Assembly: GCF_900168265.1 (NCBI RefSeq)
Contig: NZ_FVZF01000033.1
Span: 1 to 35,670, forward strand
Direction of reading: 5' to 3'
Source of the DNA: Salegentibacter salarius
GTDB taxonomy: Bacteria; Bacteroidota; Bacteroidia; Flavobacteriales; Flavobacteriaceae
DNA length: 35,670 bases
Of this stretch, positions 16,249 through 25,055 are shown one piece after another; within the stretch, counting starts at the first letter, position 1, and each line of letters starts with the position of its first letter. The notes below the pieces were generated by a model, which ran no database searches, had not been told where the DNA came from, and was given only the letters and a program-made list of their open reading frames with translations. Made by a program: the position numbers and the translations under genes.

Positions 16249-17007
16249 TTAATCTATAATCTCAATATCTATTTCCACATTATCTATAGGCCATTCAGAT
16301 TGGCCGGTTTTTACCTGCGCAATTTTTTCTGCAACCTCCATTCCTTTAGTGACGCGTCCAAAAACTGTATGGTCGTTGTTTAGATGCGGAGTTCCGTTTT
16401 CATCCATCACAATAAAAAATTCAAAAGGAGAAGAAGCTTTACTCACGTTCTGCTCGCTATATTTTGCTGCTGAAAATGCGCCGTAGGTATGTTTATGGCC
16501 GGCATCAAATTCACTGGGAATAAGATAATCGCCAATTTCAGAACGTTTTCTAGGAGTTGCTAGATTATCTGAGTTACCACCCTGGATTACAAATCCCGGT
16601 GCTACACGATGAAAAAAAGTACTGTTGAAATAACCCTTCTTTACCAGCATTATAAAATTAGCTCGGTGCAGGGGAGTATCGCGATAAAGCATTACCTCAA
16701 TATTCCCAAAACTGGTGATGATGCGAACCTTGTTTTCAGGATTTTCTTTACCATACTGCGTTAGAAAGGGTATTAGTTGCTCCTGCGGAATCGGGAATCT
16801 TTCATCGGCCTCTTCTTCATTCTGTAGCGCTATTTCTTCCTTTTTTGCATATTTCGCTTTCAGCGAATCTAATTTAGAGGTCTTTGTTCCAGAAACATTG
16901 TTTTCAGAAGTAGTTTCAGACTTATTTTTACTGGAAGATTCCTTATCTTCACAACTTGCGAAAAGCAGAATTAGAAAAAGATAAACGATAGAAAGCGAGG
17001 TTTTCAT
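16249..17007 (-). CDS. Cyclophilin-type peptidyl-prolyl cis-trans isomerase, lipoprotein
   Basis: The 252-residue protein starts with a lipoprotein signal (lipobox FASC, Cys19), a Ser/Lys/Glu-rich linker to about residue 90, and a cyclophilin domain from 94 to the end. The domain has RIITSFGNIEVMLYRDTP and the active-site FFHRVAPGFVIQGG (Arg134), followed by FEFFIVMDENGTPHLNNDHT. It catalyses proline isomerisation of envelope proteins in the periplasm. The start codon overlaps that of the divergent Nudix gene, and its stop abuts that of the RDD gene, so its promoter must lie inside the Nudix coding sequence. Confidence 0.93.
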   Translation of the reverse strand: MKTSLSIVYLFLILLFASCEDKESSSKNKSETTSENNVSGTKTSKLDSLKAKYAKKEEIALQNEEEADERFPIPQEQLIPFLTQYGKENPENKVRIITSFGNIEVMLYRDTPLHRANFIMLVKKGYFNSTFFHRVAPGFVIQGGNSDNLATPRKRSEIGDYLIPSEFDAGHKHTYGAFSAAKYSEQNVSKASSPFEFFIVMDENGTPHLNNDHTVFGRVTKGMEVAEKIAQVKTGQSEWPIDNVEIDIEIID

Positions 17008-17647
17008 GGATTTTCAGGATTTTAAAGACAGGATACCAAAATTAAAAAAAATTGTCCTTCCGGGGGAAGAGGCGCATCATAAATTAGTGCCCGGTAACCG
17101 CCGTGAAGAGATGAGAAATCTTGATATTAATAGTCTTAAGCCTAATAAAGCCGGCGTTATGGCGGTATTTTATCCAGATAATTTTGGTAAAACTTACCTC
17201 GTATTAATTTTAAGAAAAACCTATAAAGGCGTTCATTCCAATCAAATTGGATTTCCCGGCGGGCGTGTAGAACCTGAAGATGATAACCTGGAGCAAACCG
17301 CATTGCGCGAAACCGAAGAAGAAGTTGGTATTCCAAGAAACCATATAGAAGTGATACGAGAGCTTACTCGCTTATATATTCCGCCAAGTAATTTTTGGGT
17401 ACAACCTTATTTAGGTTTGCTGGAAAAAACTCCAACTTTAATTCCGCAGGATAGCGAAGTAGAGCGTATTTTAGAGGTAGATTTAGATCATTTTCTAGAT
17501 CATTCTAATTTTGTAAATCAGGAACTAAGCACCAGTTATTCCAGTAAAATGGTTGTGCCGGCATTTAAATTAAATGAACAAATTGTTTGGGGAGCTACCG
17601 GAATGATGTTAAGCGAAATTCGAGAAATTTTTAGAAAAAGCTTTTAA
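17006..17647 (+). CDS. Nudix hydrolase, CoA diphosphatase type
   Basis: The 213-residue protein has the CoA-diphosphatase signature: a UPF0035-like stretch VLILRKTYKGVHSNQIGFPG (67-85 region) directly ahead of the Nudix box with RETEEEVGI at 101-109. These enzymes hydrolyse coenzyme A and related nucleotide thioesters to phosphopantetheine and 3',5'-ADP, needing Mg2+ or Mn2+. It is cytoplasmic. The ATG at 17006-17008 shares two bases with the start codon of the opposite cyclophilin gene (CATG). The length fits the family and the N-terminus DFKDRIPKLKK looks native, so I see no reason to shift the start. Confidence 0.9.
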   Translation: MDFQDFKDRIPKLKKIVLPGEEAHHKLVPGNRREEMRNLDINSLKPNKAGVMAVFYPDNFGKTYLVLILRKTYKGVHSNQIGFPGGRVEPEDDNLEQTALRETEEEVGIPRNHIEVIRELTRLYIPPSNFWVQPYLGLLEKTPTLIPQDSEVERILEVDLDHFLDHSNFVNQELSTSYSSKMVVPAFKLNEQIVWGATGMMLSEIREIFRKSF

Positions 17648-17661
17648 AATATAAGAATTAC

Positions 17662-17669
17662 TATATTTG
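17662..17669 (+). promoter_or_regulatory. Possible -7 box upstream of the acyltransferase gene
   Basis: TATATTTG fits TAnnTTTG and lies 15 bases after the Nudix stop codon. It is 150 bases before the acyltransferase ATG at 17819, so a leader containing the REP-like repeat would be transcribed. No TTG is seen at the usual -33 spacing. Confidence 0.35.
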
Positions 17670-17675
17670 CGCGGC

Positions 17676-17740
17676 TTAATTTTTACTCGATTATCGAGAT
17701 TTAAATAATGCCTGGCTTGTTTCAAAATTGAATTATTTTT
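17676..17740 (+). repeat. REP-like interspersed repeat, copy A
   Basis: This 65-base stretch begins TAATTTTTACTCGATTATCG and includes the hairpin CTCGA-TTA-TCGAG, then ATTTAAATAA and the core TGGCTTG. It aligns over its whole length, with about 15 differences, to 28249-28312 in the same orientation. It lies between the Nudix and acyltransferase genes. Confidence 0.7.
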
Positions 17741-17818
17741 TCCTTAGGTTTTGTGGGCTGGTCTCCTAATCTAATCGAACTGCAATTATACAGGAAAGTA
17801 AGAACTGAAATTTAAACT

Positions 17819-18616
17819 ATGGGATTATTAAAAAGGAATCCGTTTGGACATATTTTATTTCTGAAAAAGTGGCTTATCCGTATTTTCGGATTGTTGACCC
17901 ATCGCCGTTATCGCGGTTATAATGAACTGAGTATTGAAGGGTCTGAAATCATTAAAAACCTTCCCGATACCAACGTACTTTTTGTTTCAAATCATCAAAC
18001 TTATTTTGCCGATGTCACGGCCATGTTCCACGTTTTTAACGCTAGCTTAAGTGGTAGGGTAGATTCTATAAAGAATGTGGGATACATCTGGCAGCCTAAA
18101 CTCAATATCTATTATGTGGCTGCTAAAGAGACTATGAACGCAGGTTTACTTTCTCGAATTATGGCTTACGCGGGAGCCGTTAGTGTAGAAAGAACCTGGC
18201 GGGCAAAAGGGCAGGAAGTTGAACGAAAGGTAAATCCTGACGATACTAAAAATATAGGTACCGCCTTAAAAGACGGTTGGGTAATAACTTTTCCGCAAGG
18301 AACTACCAAACCTTTTAAACCAATTAGAAAGGGAACGGCACATATTATTAAACAATATAAACCAGTTGTAATTCCTATCGTGATCGATGGTTTTAGACGT
18401 TCTTTTGATAAAAAAGGAATCAGGATCAAGAAACGAGGTATTTTACAAACAATGCAAATAAAGGAACCGCTTCAAATAGATTATGAAAATGAATCTATTG
18501 AAGATATTGTAAGTAAACTGGAATACGCCATAGAGCAACATTCCTCTTTCCAAAAAGTTATTCCTGCGGAAACAGTAGAAGAGATGGAAGAGCTAAATAA
18601 AAAAAGGGAATATTAA
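17819..18616 (+). CDS. 1-acyl-glycerol-3-phosphate acyltransferase family (PlsC-like)
   Basis: The 265-residue protein fits the lysophospholipid acyltransferase superfamily. Motif I is SNHQTYFAD (57-65) and the motif III region is ITFPQGTTKPF. Both differ from the standard HX4D and FPEGTR: there are five residues between His59 and Asp65, and Glu is replaced by Gln. The family transfers acyl groups to lysophosphatidic acid or related lipids at the inner membrane; the altered motifs leave the acceptor uncertain. The single hydrophobic stretch near 10-28 may anchor it. No lipid gene is beside it. Confidence 0.82.
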   Translation: MGLLKRNPFGHILFLKKWLIRIFGLLTHRRYRGYNELSIEGSEIIKNLPDTNVLFVSNHQTYFADVTAMFHVFNASLSGRVDSIKNVGYIWQPKLNIYYVAAKETMNAGLLSRIMAYAGAVSVERTWRAKGQEVERKVNPDDTKNIGTALKDGWVITFPQGTTKPFKPIRKGTAHIIKQYKPVVIPIVIDGFRRSFDKKGIRIKKRGILQTMQIKEPLQIDYENESIEDIVSKLEYAIEQHSSFQKVIPAETVEEMEELNKKREY

Positions 18617-18645
18617 TAGTATTCCAAACCCGGAAAAACAAGAAT

Positions 18646-19437
18646 TTGCAACCCAAGCGCTATTTTTACCTTATTAAAGTTCAGTATTTAGGCTATCGTT
18701 TACACGGCTGGCAGAAACAGCCAGATGTAAAAACAGTAGAAGAATTAATCACAAAAACGCTACGTTATGTAATGCCTGAACAAAAATTTAAAATTTTGGG
18801 TACCAGTAGAACCGATGCCATGGTTTCTGCGCAGGAGTCGGCATTTGAGTTGTTTTTAGATTACGAACCACTTTCCGATCTGGATGAATTTTTAAAAGAA
18901 TTCAACCAGAATTTACCACAGGATATTCGAGCGCTTGCCATCACCGAAGTAGATGCGAAATTCAATATCATTCAGCATCCAAAACTCAAGGAATATGCTT
19001 ATTTATTTAGTTTTGGGGAGAAAAATCATCCTTTCTGTGCGCCTTTAATGGCTAATTTTCAATTTGACCTTGATATTGAATTGATGAAAAAAGGAGCGAA
19101 GCTTTTTGAAGGCAAACACCAGTTTAGAAATTACTGCGTGCGGGTTTCAGAAAACAGCACTTTTGAGCGTGAGATCATTAAGTCTGAATTAGTTGAAAAT
19201 ACCGAAATCACCGCCAGCTTTTTTCCTGAAAAATCTTATATTTTTCATATTCATAGTGCCGGTTTTCTAAGACACCAGGTAAGGTTAATGATGGGGGCTT
19301 TGCTGCAACTTGGTAGAGGAGAATTGAGTCTCGAAGATTTAGAAAATAGTTTAAAACCAAGCGTAGAAATGCAAATGGATTATATAGTTCCAGCCTCGGG
19401 CTTACTTTTAAATAAAATTGGACTGGAAGATTTTTAG
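18646..19437 (+). CDS. TruA-like tRNA pseudouridine synthase, divergent paralogue
   Basis: The 263-residue protein has the TruA fold and order: FYLIKVQYLGYRLHGWQKQP at the start, the catalytic loop LGTSRTDAMVSAQE with Asp57, and near the end HIHSAGFLRHQVRLMMGALL. The loop reads RTDAMVSA where TruA has RTDAGVHA, so this is probably a paralogue with another uridine target. No ATG is available in frame upstream: the likely start is TTG at 18646, about 30 bases after the acyltransferase stop. The gene may be cotranscribed with the acyltransferase. Confidence 0.82.
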   Translation: MQPKRYFYLIKVQYLGYRLHGWQKQPDVKTVEELITKTLRYVMPEQKFKILGTSRTDAMVSAQESAFELFLDYEPLSDLDEFLKEFNQNLPQDIRALAITEVDAKFNIIQHPKLKEYAYLFSFGEKNHPFCAPLMANFQFDLDIELMKKGAKLFEGKHQFRNYCVRVSENSTFEREIIKSELVENTEITASFFPEKSYIFHIHSAGFLRHQVRLMMGALLQLGRGELSLEDLENSLKPSVEMQMDYIVPASGLLLNKIGLEDF

Positions 19438-19463
19438 GACTACTTTTATTTAGATCAGTACTT

Positions 19464-19490
19464 CCTGCAAGGTTTTCAAAACCTTGTAGG
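19464..19490. repeat. Perfect-looking palindrome (CAAGGTTTT-C-AAAACCTTG core)
   Basis: A 27-base inverted repeat has 13-base arms CCTGCAAGGTTTT and AAAACCTTGTAGG around a single C, with one G-T wobble. It lies 26 bases after the truA-like gene and before the convergent recQ gene. It could be a dispersed palindromic repeat or a bidirectional transcription stop; it lacks a clear T-tail. Confidence 0.7.
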
Positions 19491-19585
19491 TTTAGTTAAT
19501 CAAAAAGACCTTAATAAATTTATTATCAATACTACAAGTCGGTAGTAAACCAATAATATTTGTGAATTCGTGGCTGGCTTTTTAA

Positions 19586-19599
19586 ATCTCTGAAGAGAT
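19586..19599 (-). terminator. Weak hairpin downstream of recQ
   Basis: The stem ATCTCT / AGAGAT with a two-base loop lies about 40 bases beyond the recQ stop. In the minus-strand reading it is followed by TTAAAAAG rather than a T-run, so termination is doubtful. Confidence 0.2.
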
Positions 19600-19639
19600 A
19601 AATGACTCTTTAAACTGTTCTGAACGTAACACATTTAGA

Positions 19640-21760
19640 TCAATCAACTTTCGCTTCTTCTTTTTCTAAAACTGCCAAAGCCAACCTAATCGTTCCATAA
19701 TCTATTGCTTCTTCAAAATGTTCGAAATATGGTTTTAAGCCTTCAGGATTTTCCAGTTCGGTTTTTGCATTTTCAATCGCTTTAAAATCAGCTTTCGAAA
19801 TATATTTCATAGGATCTACGGCTTCATTTTTAGTATATAATTTTGCTAAATGCGAATAAACCGTAGTAATTGCAAGCTCTCGTTTTTTCGCAATTTCTTC
19901 CAGGCTTAAACCTTCATTTAATAAATTTAAGGTTGCCTTATAGGTATTAGCTTTTTTTCGCTTTTTTGTGCTGCGCTTTTTTTTACTGAAAGCGATGATC
20001 TCCTTTATGAATTCGTACCCGTAGTCCTGCATTTTTTGTCTTCCCACACCATTGATTTGAAGAAATTCATCATCGGTCATAGGGCGGGATTTTTCCATTT
20101 CTTTTAAGGTAGCATCAGTAAAGATGAGGTAAGCAGGAATTTCTTCTTCCCGAGCAATTTTTAACCTTAGCTGCCTTAGTTTTTCAAAAAGGGAATTATC
20201 TGAAGTTTTTTCTGAAACTTCTGCTTCTTCACGGCGTTTCAGTTTTTTGCGATCAGGAACTTCAGCAAGCTGTACTTTTTCGCCTTCAAACAAGACATTT
20301 TTGGCCAATGCGGTAAGTTGTAAATTATTGCCCCTATGAAATGCGATCTCTACATAACCAAGGTTGATAAGTTGAATGATATACTGCTGCCAGTGGTGCC
20401 AGGAAATATCATTGCCAATTCCAAAAGTTTTAAGTTTCTGATAGTTTTTACTGAAAACAGCTTCATTCTGTGAACCTCGTAAAACGTCTATTAAAACAGT
20501 GATCGGTTCGTTTTCTTTTAGCCTGAAAATACAGGAAAGGGCTTTTTGAGCGATAACAGTGCCGTCGAAAAACTGCGGCGGATTTTTACAAATATCACAG
20601 TTGCCACAATCTTCCTGCTTTAATTCTCCAAAATAACTCAGCAATATTTTGCGGCGGCAACTTAATGCTTCCGAATATTGCTTCATTCGGTCTAGCTTTG
20701 CGAGCTGCACTTCCTCATTTCCCGAATTGGAAGCAAATTTTTGCAACTGCACCACATCGGCATAACTATGAAAAAGCATGGTGTCTGAAGGCAACCCGTC
20801 ACGCCCCGCACGACCAATTTCCTGGTAATATCCTTCCAGGTTTTTGGGCATATTATAATGAATTACCCAGCGAATATTAGATTTATCTATACCCATCCCA
20901 AAAGCGATGGTGGCACAAATAATTTTTGAATTGTCATTGATGAAATTGTCCTGAATTTCTATACGTTTCTCTGCCGGTAAGCCTGCATGGTAAGCTTCGG
21001 CTTCAAAACCTTTGCGTTGTAGTTTTTCAGCAATTTCCTCGGTGTTTTTTCGGCTTAGGCAGTAGATAATTCCGCTTTCCTTTTTTCGGGTTTTTACGAA
21101 ATTGGTGATTTGCTCAAAACGCTTAATTCCCGGCCGAATATCAAGACTTAGATTTTTTCTGTCAAATGAAGCGATGTGTTTTTCGGCGTTTGGAATATTT
21201 AATTGCCGGCAAATATCTTCGCGAGTAGCTTTATCTGCTGTGGCGGTTAGCGCAATCATTGGGGTAGTGGGAAACCGATTTTTTAAATAGCCTAATTGCG
21301 TATATGCCGGTCTAAAATCGTGACCCCAGCTAGAAATACAATGGGCTTCATCTACTGCGATCAAACTTATTTTGCCGTCGCTCATAAACCGTTCTACAAA
21401 CTGCAGACTTTCAGGAGCAACATAAAGTAGTTTTAATTCTTTGGAATCAATTTTTTTAAAGATCTCCTGTTGCTGGCTTTCGGTTTGGCTGCTATTTAAA
21501 AACGCCGCAGGAACGCCATTCGCGGTAAGTCCGTCTACCTGATCTTTCATCAAGGCGATAAGCGGTGAAATCACCAGCGTAATTTCGGGAAGCAAAATTG
21601 CGGGTAGTTGGTAACAAATAGATTTTCCGCCACCGGTGGGCATAATTACCAGGTTATCTTTGCCTTCAAAAACCGAATCGATGATCTTCTTTTGAAGCGG
21701 CCTGAAACTATCGAATCCAAAATATTCTTTAAGCGTATGTAAAACCCGGGTATTTTCCAT
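19640..21760 (-). CDS. recQ: ATP-dependent DNA helicase RecQ
   Basis: The 706-residue protein is a full RecQ helicase. Walker A PTGGGKS is at 41-47, the DEAH box at 137-140 in AVDEAHCISSWGHDFRPAY, motif III LTATA at 171-175 and motif VI EIGRAGRDG at 314-322. A zinc site follows with Cys368, Cys385, Cys388 and Cys391, then a winged helix (RQC), an HRDC domain at about 530-595, and a C-terminal helix-turn-helix (LLNEGLSLEEIAKKRELAIT). It unwinds DNA 3' to 5' in recombination and fork repair. It is a single gene, convergent with the truA-like gene. Confidence 0.96.
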   Translation of the reverse strand: MENTRVLHTLKEYFGFDSFRPLQKKIIDSVFEGKDNLVIMPTGGGKSICYQLPAILLPEITLVISPLIALMKDQVDGLTANGVPAAFLNSSQTESQQQEIFKKIDSKELKLLYVAPESLQFVERFMSDGKISLIAVDEAHCISSWGHDFRPAYTQLGYLKNRFPTTPMIALTATADKATREDICRQLNIPNAEKHIASFDRKNLSLDIRPGIKRFEQITNFVKTRKKESGIIYCLSRKNTEEIAEKLQRKGFEAEAYHAGLPAEKRIEIQDNFINDNSKIICATIAFGMGIDKSNIRWVIHYNMPKNLEGYYQEIGRAGRDGLPSDTMLFHSYADVVQLQKFASNSGNEEVQLAKLDRMKQYSEALSCRRKILLSYFGELKQEDCGNCDICKNPPQFFDGTVIAQKALSCIFRLKENEPITVLIDVLRGSQNEAVFSKNYQKLKTFGIGNDISWHHWQQYIIQLINLGYVEIAFHRGNNLQLTALAKNVLFEGEKVQLAEVPDRKKLKRREEAEVSEKTSDNSLFEKLRQLRLKIAREEEIPAYLIFTDATLKEMEKSRPMTDDEFLQINGVGRQKMQDYGYEFIKEIIAFSKKKRSTKKRKKANTYKATLNLLNEGLSLEEIAKKRELAITTVYSHLAKLYTKNEAVDPMKYISKADFKAIENAKTELENPEGLKPYFEHFEEAIDYGTIRLALAVLEKEEAKVD

Positions 21761-21851
21761 AGCCGCAAAGTTAGCTTAAACTAATAATTGACAAACATTG
21801 CTGAGAAAAAATATGGAAAACCCTTTAATCGGGAATAACAAAACTTCAATA

Positions 21852-22790
21852 TTAAAGATCGTAGGCTACATAAGCCTGGTTAATGACCCTAAAGGAAGCA
21901 TTGGTATCGCCAACATTTTCAAATGCCTGGTAATCTATCCAAACAAAACCATTGTCGCCCCAGGCTTCTCCCCAGGAGTTTACCACTTTAAAAGCGCCAA
22001 ATTCATCATTAAACCCAACTACTAACATCGCATGGCAAGTTACTTCTTCATAATCTACCGCGTGTTCCCGGTAAGCTGTTAGACCAAAATTATCGGTTCT
22101 ACCAAATTCTGGAGAAAGCACTGCGCCTATAATTATGGGTTGCTGCTGGGTAAGCAGAGTTTTCATTTCGGCAATCATATTTTCTCCGCTTAATGCTTTA
22201 TAATCGGCTATTCTAGCTTGAGCAGCCGCTTCAATTGTAGTTTCGTCGGGTTGGGTTTCACATTCATTTTCGGTGTAAGGAAAAAGTTCCAGGGCTGCGA
22301 CACCCTGTTCCTCTATTAATGCAAGGGTTTCCTGAATAGAAGTCCCGCCACAATCATCTGAAGTAAGTTGATTGTAAGTGTAGGATGGGCTTAAGATATT
22401 TGCTTCAGAATAAGGTAAGCCAGATTCAATTTTCTCCTGAAAAGATTTCATATAATAACTTGTAGCCCAGGAAGCGCAGGAACCCAACTCGCCCTGATTG
22501 CCCACCGGGGGAAGAAATTCAGATAAATCGAAAGATTCAGGTAAATTATCTGAGATAGCTAAGTCTTCTAGTAAATTTTCAGCGTCTAAATTATAGTTCC
22601 CGTTGCCGCTACATTCCAGTCCCGTGAAATAAACTTCCCCATCTTCAGCCACAAACTGATTATCGGTTTCCTGTGGTACTTCAGGGATTTCAGGATTATT
22701 ATTGCCGGAAGGATTTAAATCGTCTCTATCATTATAACAACCCGTAAGGCTTAAAGTAAGTACAAAAAGTAAAAGGTGAAGTTTTTTCAT
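21852..22790 (-). CDS. Papain-like (C1 family) cysteine protease lipoprotein
   Basis: I place the start at 22790 (312 residues), because it gives a good lipoprotein signal MKKLHLLLFVLTLSLTGC (Cys18); an upstream ATG at 22829 only adds an unlikely hydrophilic leader. The mature part begins with a Pro/Asn-rich spacer. The catalytic set of a C1 peptidase is complete: Gln99, Cys105 in GELGSCASWATSYY, His253 in TCHAMLVVGFND and Asn271 in NSWGEAWGDNG. It should be anchored on the envelope and cleave peptides. C1 lipoproteins of this kind occur in gut and marine Bacteroidetes. The single gene has no close partner. Confidence 0.9.
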   Translation of the reverse strand: MKKLHLLLFVLTLSLTGCYNDRDDLNPSGNNNPEIPEVPQETDNQFVAEDGEVYFTGLECSGNGNYNLDAENLLEDLAISDNLPESFDLSEFLPPVGNQGELGSCASWATSYYMKSFQEKIESGLPYSEANILSPSYTYNQLTSDDCGGTSIQETLALIEEQGVAALELFPYTENECETQPDETTIEAAAQARIADYKALSGENMIAEMKTLLTQQQPIIIGAVLSPEFGRTDNFGLTAYREHAVDYEEVTCHAMLVVGFNDEFGAFKVVNSWGEAWGDNGFVWIDYQAFENVGDTNASFRVINQAYVAYDL

Positions 22791-22987
22791 AGCAAATTCA
22801 GGTTGTTTGTTTTGACATTTCAGCATCAATCTTTACACCAATTTAGTAAAGATTTAAATTTCTTTGGAATTTATATGTATTAACTTAATGAGAACGAGAA
22901 TTATTGTAATGAACTTTAATTTTTGAATTCTTCAATTTAATACTAATAGTACTTAAAAAGAAATTAGATGCTGCACTAGAAAATATG

Positions 22988-22995
22988 TACATTTG
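22988..22995 (+). promoter_or_regulatory. Putative -7 box of ychF
   Basis: TACATTTG fits TAnnTTTG and lies 21 bases before the ychF ATG at 23017. No good TTG is found at the -33 spacing. Confidence 0.5.
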
Positions 22996-23016
22996 CAGCC
23001 GCAAAAAATCATTATT

Positions 23017-24111
23017 ATGAAAGCCGGAATTGTAGGATTACCAAACGTAGGAAAATCAACGCTTTTTAATTGTCTATCTAACGCAAAGGCACAGAGCGCA
23101 AACTTCCCTTTTTGTACCATTGAACCTAATGTTGGAGTGGTTAACGTTCCAGACCCGAGGATTCAACGATTAGAAAGTTTGGTGAACCCAGAGAAAGTGC
23201 AACCGGCCACCGTAGAAATTGTAGATATTGCTGGTTTGGTGAAAGGAGCCAGTAAGGGTGAAGGATTGGGAAATCAGTTTTTAGGAAACATCAGGGAAAC
23301 CGATGCCATTCTGCACGTTTTGCGTTGTTTTGAGAATGATAATATTGTACACGTAGATGGTTCTATTGATCCTATTCGGGATAAAGAAACCATAGATATG
23401 GAACTTCAGCTTAAAGATCTGGAAACTACTGATAAGAAGTTGGAGAAAGTTAAACGTGCAGCACGTACCGGGAATAAAGAAGCACAAAAAGAACAGACAG
23501 CTTTAACTAAAGTGAAAGAAGGTTTGGAAGCCGGAAAATCTGTTAGAGCTATAGATCTTACCGAAGACGAAAGAAAAGAATTTATAAAACCATTGCAATT
23601 TATTACCGATAAGCCGGTAATGTATGTTTGCAATGTAGATGAAGATTCAGCCGTTTCAGGGAATGCTCATGTAGAAAAAGTTAGAGAAGCGGTAAAAGAT
23701 GAAGGTGCAGAGGTACTGGTACTTGCCGTAGGAACTGAAGCTGATATTACCGAATTGGACGACTATGAAGAACGCCAAATGTTTCTTCAGGATATTGGTT
23801 TAGAAGAACCTGGTGCTGCTAAATTAATTCGTGGAGCCTATGAGCTTTTAAATCTTCAAACTTATTTTACTGCCGGCGTAAAGGAAGTACGCGCCTGGAC
23901 TATTCCAGTAGGATCTACCGCGCCACAAGCCGCCGGTGTAATTCATACCGATTTCGAAAAAGGATTTATTCGTGCGGAAGTTATTGCGTACGAAGATTTT
24001 GATCATTATGGAAGTGAAGCTAAAGTAAAAGACGCCGGGAAAATGAGGGTAGAAGGTAAAGAATACATCGTTAAAGATGGCGATGTAATGCACTTTAGAT
24101 TCAACGTTTAA
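23017..24111 (+). CDS. ychF: Obg-like GTPase/ATPase YchF
   Basis: From the ATG at 23017 the protein has 364 residues, the normal YchF length, starting [20 protein letters not shown] (G1 loop). An upstream TTG would lie inside the promoter box, so it is rejected. G3 is [20 protein letters not shown], the G4-like region is [10 protein letters not shown], and the C-terminal TGS-like domain ends [16 protein letters not shown]. YchF hydrolyses ATP rather than GTP, binds ribosomes and affects oxidative stress tolerance and translation fidelity. It has its own promoter and terminator. Confidence 0.97.
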   Translation: MKAGIVGLPNVGKSTLFNCLSNAKAQSANFPFCTIEPNVGVVNVPDPRIQRLESLVNPEKVQPATVEIVDIAGLVKGASKGEGLGNQFLGNIRETDAILHVLRCFENDNIVHVDGSIDPIRDKETIDMELQLKDLETTDKKLEKVKRAARTGNKEAQKEQTALTKVKEGLEAGKSVRAIDLTEDERKEFIKPLQFITDKPVMYVCNVDEDSAVSGNAHVEKVREAVKDEGAEVLVLAVGTEADITELDDYEERQMFLQDIGLEEPGAAKLIRGAYELLNLQTYFTAGVKEVRAWTIPVGSTAPQAAGVIHTDFEKGFIRAEVIAYEDFDHYGSEAKVKDAGKMRVEGKEYIVKDGDVMHFRFNV

Positions 24112-24138
24112 TTTTATAAAATTTTCCGGGCCAGAGCT

Positions 24139-24173
24139 AAAAATCAAACTCCATACTTCGGTGTTTGATTTTT
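24139..24173 (+). terminator. Rho-independent terminator of ychF
   Basis: The stem AAAAATCAAAC / GTTTGATTTTT spans a 13-base loop that can pair a little further, and is followed by a T-run. It lies about 27 bases after the ychF stop. Confidence 0.85.
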
Positions 24174-24363
24174 GTGCTATTAATGATTGCTGAAGATTCC
24201 TCTGAAATTATTTTAAGAGATTTTCACCTTTAAACCTGCTTATACTCCATATTTAACTAAGTCTTATAAACTCTCCTGTTTTTTTAAAATTAGTTTACCA
24301 CTTGATTTTACTGAAGCTGTGAGTATTTTTCTAATTTTATTTTTCAACCAAAAAAGAAGAGAA

Positions 24364-25032
24364 ATGAATTTTAGAAAAAATAATAGAATGACTTTACACA
24401 CACCTAATTTTATAAAAAAGACCGGGCTGGTAATTATGGCCTCTGGTGTTTTATTTGCCTGTAACGATGGTAATAAAAAAGAGGATGCAGAGATAGAATT
24501 CGAGCAGACCATGGAAGTGGAAGAAGATACCGTATCTAATTATGCATACGAAGGTAATGCAGTAGCAGATTATCTTACCTACATAGATGGCGAAGACGAA
24601 TACGCGGAAATGCAGGAGGAAATTGATCCTGAGACAGCCCTGCAGAAATTCGCCGCGGCGGTTTCAGAAAGAGCCCAAAGTTATGGAATGGAAGCCAATG
24701 AAGAACTTGAAGTTATTGGAGATACTTTAAGTAATTCTAAAGAAGATATGAGTGCGCAGATGCAGACCGCAATTGCTTCATTGGAGAAGCTTCAGGAGAA
24801 TTCTTATGAAGAACTTTCTGATGAAGTAGACGAGCTTAAGGCTGAACTTCAGGAGATAGATATGAAGTCAGATGATGTTAAAGATAAATTAAGATCTTTC
24901 TTTAATAAAGCTGCCGATGTTATGGAGGAGATGGACGCACCAACCGATGAAGGAGCAATGAGTAGAAATCCTGGAGCGATAGATAATTCAGATTACAGCC
25001 AGGAACCGGATACTGTTGAGGTAGACCAATAA
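24364..25032 (+). CDS. Acidic exported lipoprotein, unknown function
   Basis: The start is taken at 24364 (222 residues), preceded by AAGAAGAGA; an ATG at 24388 would also work. The lipobox is SGVLFAC (Cys33 from 24364), after a basic, rather long n-region. The mature protein is strongly acidic, rich in Glu, Asp, Met and Ala, and predicted largely helical: residues about 120-190 (ASLEKLQENSYEELSDEVDE) have a heptad-like pattern. No family is recognised. A terminator follows the stop. Its upstream 250 bases (24112-24363) carry only the ychF terminator and an AT-rich leader. Confidence 0.75.
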   Translation: MNFRKNNRMTLHTPNFIKKTGLVIMASGVLFACNDGNKKEDAEIEFEQTMEVEEDTVSNYAYEGNAVADYLTYIDGEDEYAEMQEEIDPETALQKFAAAVSERAQSYGMEANEELEVIGDTLSNSKEDMSAQMQTAIASLEKLQENSYEELSDEVDELKAELQEIDMKSDDVKDKLRSFFNKAADVMEEMDAPTDEGAMSRNPGAIDNSDYSQEPDTVEVDQ

Positions 25033-25055
25033 GAAATACGAAATATAGATTATTT

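Noticed and set aside
22993-23016. Longer ychF start (TTG at 22993) adding eight residues.
   Set aside because: This TTG lies inside the TACATTTG promoter box, and the ATG at 23017 gives the exact YchF N-terminus and length.
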